A program made the position numbers and the translations under genes. A stretch of DNA of 6,199 nt from an uncultured Eubacteriales bacterium (lineage in GTDB: Bacteria > Bacillota > Clostridia > Oscillospirales > CAG-272). Positions 3,795-6,199 of this stretch are shown here, one piece after another. The stretch's first letter is position 1; each line of letters starts with the position of its first letter. A model generated the notes under the pieces. That model searched no databases and was not told where the DNA came from. It was given only the letters and a program-made list of their open reading frames with translations. The stretch covers positions 1 to 6,199 of the forward strand of contig CABPZV010000123.1 of assembly GCA_902462015.1 (NCBI GenBank), given 5' to 3'.

Positions 3795-6052
3795 TGAATA
3801 AGATAGTAAACAAAGTTATATCGGTAGGTCTTTGCACAGCAGTTATCGCCGGAACTGCCGGAGCAGTTTATGCATTGAATTCTGATAAAAATGCAAAAGA
3901 TACAGAAGCTGAAAATTATAAATCGGCTGAGGCCAAATATATCAATACTGAACTTTTCGGAGCAGACAACGAAAATTCTTCTGTCGATAGATCAGGAATA
4001 TCTAAGGATGAGACCGTCTACGTACTTGCTTCAGCTGACGGAAACGTACAAAAAATAATTGTCAGCGACTGGATTAAAAACAACATTGAAGCAAAAAGCA
4101 TTTCCGACAAAAGTGAACTTTCTGATATCACTAATGTAAAAGGCGATGAAACTTATTCAATAAACGGAGAAAATGCTAAGGTATGGGATGCACAGGGAAA
4201 TGATATATATTATCAGGGAACAATTGAAAAGGAGCTACCTGTAGGAATCTCTGTATCATATCAGCTTGACGGAAAAAATATATCCGCAGCCGAGCTTGCC
4301 GGAAAAAGCGGCCATGTCAATATTCGCTTTGATTATGATAACCGCCAGTTTGAAATGGTCAGCATAGACGGCAGGCAGGAAAAAATATATGTTCCGTTCG
4401 CAATGCTTACAGGTATACTGCTTGACAATAACATATTTACTAATATTGAAATATCAAACGGAAAGCTGATAAACGACGGCGACCGCACAGCCGTCGTCGG
4501 ATTCGCATTTCCAGGTCTACAAAATAACCTAAACATTGATAAAGAGTCTTTTGAAATTCCGGATTATATAGAAATTAACGCCGACGTTCAAAACTTTGAA
4601 TTCGGAATCACAGTAACGATTGCAGCCAATGAGATTTTCAATAATTTTGACTCAGATAAATTGGATTCCATAGAGGATATCTCCGGCGCTTTTGATGAGC
4701 TCAACGTCGCGATGAATAAACTGATGAACGGTTCTTCAGAACTTTACGGAGGTCTCTCCGCATTACTTGACAAATCTGAAGAATTAGTAGCTGGAATTAA
4801 TAAGCTTTCAGAGGGAGCTAAAACACTAAGTGACGGCGCTGCAAATTTGGATAACGGAGCGGCAGGCCTCCAGTCGGGTATCGCTGAACTTCATTCAGGA
4901 CTGTCCGCACTATCCTCAAATAATTCCACTCTTACGACTGGCGCTAAACAGGTATTTGACACTCTTCTCTCTACCGCTAACTCTCAAATTTCAAGTGCGG
5001 GACTTTCCGTTCCAAAGCTAACAATAGAAAATTATACCGATGTGCTGAACAATGTTATCGTTTCGCTCGACGAAAATGCAGTATATAACCAGGCTCTGCA
5101 GTCGGTAACAGATGCTGTCAATGCAAATCTTGCTACAATTGAGGAAAAAGTCACCGAAGCGGTAAGAGCACAGGTTGCATCCCAAGTAACTGTAGCCGTT
5201 CAGGAACAGGTAACCTCTCAAATTAAAGAAGCCGTCCGTGAGCAGATAGCCGAGCAGATAATTCCCGCCGTAACAAATGGACAGCTTACAAAAGATATAT
5301 ATGAAAACACCGAAGTTGATATCGAAACAAGAAATGCTGTCGAAACCGCTATAACCTTACAAATGGAAAGCGATGATACAAAGAAACTGATAGACGATAA
5401 AATTTCACAGAAGATGGAAAGCGATGAAATAAAAGCAGCTATTACAAGTAAAACCGACGAACAGCTGCAATCGCAGGCAGTCAAGGATAAAATATCAGAA
5501 AATACCGAGCTGCAAAGACAACAGGCCATATCTGAAAATATGGCTTCGGATTCTGTTCAGCAGCAGCTGAAATCCGCTTCCGAAGGTGCAAAATCAATAA
5601 TTTCACTGAAAACATCTCTGGACAGTTACAATAGCTTTTATCTCGGGCTTATTGCCTATACAGACGGAGTTAGTTCCGCAGAAATCGGAGCCGCACAGCT
5701 GAACGAGGGCGCATGTACGTTAAAAGAAGGAACTGCTGCACTCTGCTCAGGTGCAAACGAACTATATAACGGAATTTTACAGTTGAAAAACGGCGCGCCA
5801 TCTCTTGTAAACGGAGTTACACAGTTAAAAGACGGAGCAATGCAGCTCTCAGACGGGTTAAGCCAATTTAACGAGCAGGGGATAAAAAAACTTTCTGATG
5901 CTGTAGACGGAAATCTGTCCGGACTGTTAGACCGTCTGAAAGCCACAGTGAATGTTTCTAAGAAATACAAAACATTTTCGGGACTTGACGATAATATGGA
6001 CGGGCAAGTGAAATTTATATACCGGACGGATTCGATAAAAAAAGATAGTTAA
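3794..6052 (+). CDS. Secreted or membrane-anchored xxxLxxG heptad-repeat coiled-coil protein, MMPL partner
   Basis: A 752-residue extracytoplasmic protein of the kind found beside MMPL transporters in Clostridia, with heptads like those of YhgE/Pip-type proteins. Residues 1-27 form a signal peptide or anchor: Lys-containing start, hydrophobic core at 8-26, possible cleavage after Val-Tyr-Ala27. A beta-rich region spans about 70-280. Eleven consecutive heptads of pattern xxxLxxG occupy 307-383, with Leu in all and Gly in nine. A helical, Gln/Glu/Ala-rich segment (about 440-600) carries a 12-residue repeat (453-488) and a 17-residue repeat starting at Met524 and Met541. A second block of eight perfect heptads covers 633-688. 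The tail to 752 is polar with no membrane helix, unlike YhgE/Pip proteins, which have C-terminal helices. The start is firm: GAGGTG (3780-3785) lies eight bases upstream and the ATG overlaps the MMPL stop, so translation is probably coupled. Its biochemical role is unknown; I infer an extracellular stalk, adaptor or substrate-handling partner of the transporter. Confidence 0.85.
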   Translation: MNKIVNKVISVGLCTAVIAGTAGAVYALNSDKNAKDTEAENYKSAEAKYINTELFGADNENSSVDRSGISKDETVYVLASADGNVQKIIVSDWIKNNIEAKSISDKSELSDITNVKGDETYSINGENAKVWDAQGNDIYYQGTIEKELPVGISVSYQLDGKNISAAELAGKSGHVNIRFDYDNRQFEMVSIDGRQEKIYVPFAMLTGILLDNNIFTNIEISNGKLINDGDRTAVVGFAFPGLQNNLNIDKESFEIPDYIEINADVQNFEFGITVTIAANEIFNNFDSDKLDSIEDISGAFDELNVAMNKLMNGSSELYGGLSALLDKSEELVAGINKLSEGAKTLSDGAANLDNGAAGLQSGIAELHSGLSALSSNNSTLTTGAKQVFDTLLSTANSQISSAGLSVPKLTIENYTDVLNNVIVSLDENAVYNQALQSVTDAVNANLATIEEKVTEAVRAQVASQVTVAVQEQVTSQIKEAVREQIAEQIIPAVTNGQLTKDIYENTEVDIETRNAVETAITLQMESDDTKKLIDDKISQKMESDEIKAAITSKTDEQLQSQAVKDKISENTELQRQQAISENMASDSVQQQLKSASEGAKSIISLKTSLDSYNSFYLGLIAYTDGVSSAEIGAAQLNEGACTLKEGTAALCSGANELYNGILQLKNGAPSLVNGVTQLKDGAMQLSDGLSQFNEQGIKKLSDAVDGNLSGLLDRLKATVNVSKKYKTFSGLDDNMDGQVKFIYRTDSIKKDS
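4712..4942 (+). repeat. First block of xxxLxxG heptad repeats (11 units, protein level)
   Basis: Residues 307-383 of the partner protein read as eleven units of seven, from MNKLMNG to NSTLTTG. Leu is at position 4 of every unit and Gly at position 7 in nine; the exceptions are Lys327 and Asn376. The preceding seven residues (Leu303) keep the Leu register. DNA similarity between units is low, so this is an old, selected protein repeat and not a recent tandem duplication. Confidence 0.85.
5150..5257 (+). repeat. Three 36-base (12-residue) imperfect repeats in the coiled-coil segment
   Basis: Residues 453-488 are three 12-residue units: VTEAVRAQVASQ, VTVAVQEQVTSQ and IKEAVREQIAEQ. Hydrophobic residues recur at positions 1, 5 and 9, and Gln at 8 and 12. 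Each unit is 36 bases with many synonymous differences, so the periodicity is kept at protein level. It predicts an amphipathic helix between the two heptad blocks. Confidence 0.75.
5363..5427 (+). repeat. Direct repeat of ATGGAAAGCGATGA, 51 bases apart
   Basis: The 14-base sequence ATGGAAAGCGATGA occurs at 5363-5376 and 5414-5427, encoding Met-Glu-Ser-Asp at residues 524 and 541. The spacing is 17 codons. A looser third copy (Met-Ala-Ser-Asp at residue 583) suggests an older repeat of the same helical motif. The exact identity of the first two copies hints at a fairly recent duplication or conversion. Confidence 0.6.
5690..5857 (+). repeat. Second block of xxxLxxG heptad repeats (8 perfect units, protein level)
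   Basis: Residues 633-688 are eight perfect xxxLxxG units from AAQLNEG to AMQLSDG, followed by a degenerate ninth (LSQFNEQ, then Gly696). The block matches the first one in character and lies about 250 residues after it. The two could therefore pair as the arms of a helical hairpin with the Gln-rich segment between them (inference). Confidence 0.85.
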
Positions 6053-6057
6053 ACTAT
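6045..6057 (+). repeat. Palindrome over the stop codon of the heptad-repeat gene
   Basis: ATAGTT-A-AACTAT is a perfect 13-base inverted repeat containing the TAA stop (6050-6052). It is A+T-rich, has a one-base centre and no T run, so it is not a convincing terminator. No better terminator is visible in 6053-6199. Confidence 0.3.
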
Positions 6058-6167
6058 AAAGTTTTAAACGGAATAAAAAATATTAAACATTCAAAAACAA
6101 TCCTTTTTTAATCTTTAACCTCAACTGTTATTTTAGTAGATTAAGTGAAAAAACAACTGTAAATCTA

Positions 6168-6196
6168 TTTTCAAAATAATATTTTTATGGTAAAAT
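6168..6196 (+). promoter_or_regulatory. Possible promoter for a gene right of the window
   Basis: TTTTCA (6168-6173) and TAAAAT (6191-6196) are 17 bases apart, and TGG before the -10 box gives an extended -10. The surrounding DNA is so A+T-rich that a chance match is possible. No gene start is visible before the window ends. Confidence 0.35.
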
Positions 6197-6199
6197 AAC

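Noticed and set aside
5218..5529. A 103-codon Ser/Cys-rich minus-strand frame, and similar antisense frames at 5018-5221 and 5656-5970.
   Set aside because: They are antisense shadows of the repeat-rich coiled-coil gene, whose biased codons create open complementary frames.
4712..5857. Heptad blocks as a DNA-level tandem repeat or CRISPR-like array.
   Set aside because: The units are conserved only at protein level inside one long reading frame; DNA units differ widely and there are no spacers.
6135..6169. AGTAGATT and AATCTATT as a terminator stem after the heptad-repeat gene.
   Set aside because: Weak A+T-rich stem with one G-T pair and a 19-base loop. It also overlaps the possible promoter at 6168, so chance pairing is more likely.

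Overview
The window looks like a chromosomal stretch from a low-GC, Gram-positive, probably gut-type Clostridia (Oscillospiraceae or Lachnospiraceae kind). This rests on strong GGAGG ribosome sites, AT-rich spacers, and an MMPL transporter followed by an extracellular heptad-repeat protein, a pairing I associate with Clostridia. The taxonomic call is inference, not a database result.

Left part (1-1347, minus strand): an operon running off the left edge. A 71-residue Cro/C1-type regulator (1278-1063) is followed 61 bases later by the N-terminal two thirds of a type I restriction-modification DNA methyltransferase, HsdM (1001 to beyond base 1). The operon has a clear sigma-A-like promoter (TTGATT, 17 bases, TATACT at 1347-1319). 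A perfect inverted repeat fills its spacer and a second one covers the probable transcription start, so an autoregulated RM module is likely.

Middle (1348-1891): about 540 bases of AT-rich spacer between the divergent blocks. It holds one doubtful 55-codon minus-strand ORF and some weak hairpins.

Right part (1892-6052, plus strand): three genes. First is the N-terminal half of a DUF308/HdeD-like membrane protein that stops being family-like at about 2180. At that point the sequence changes, in another reading frame, to an MMPL/RND-family transporter that lacks its first membrane helix and first extracytoplasmic domain. The window therefore carries a deletion or rearrangement junction (or an assembly chimera) that breaks both genes. 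The MMPL frame ends in TAATG, directly coupled to a 752-residue secreted or membrane-anchored protein. That protein has a beta-rich N-terminal region and two long blocks of xxxLxxG heptads flanking a Gln/Glu-rich coiled coil. By context it is the extracellular partner of the transporter. The last 147 bases are AT-rich and end in a possible promoter for a gene outside the window.

The points most worth attention are the DUF308/MMPL junction, the transporter plus heptad-protein pair, and the operator-like repeats at the RM promoter. I see no CRISPR array, tRNA, rRNA or insertion sequence.
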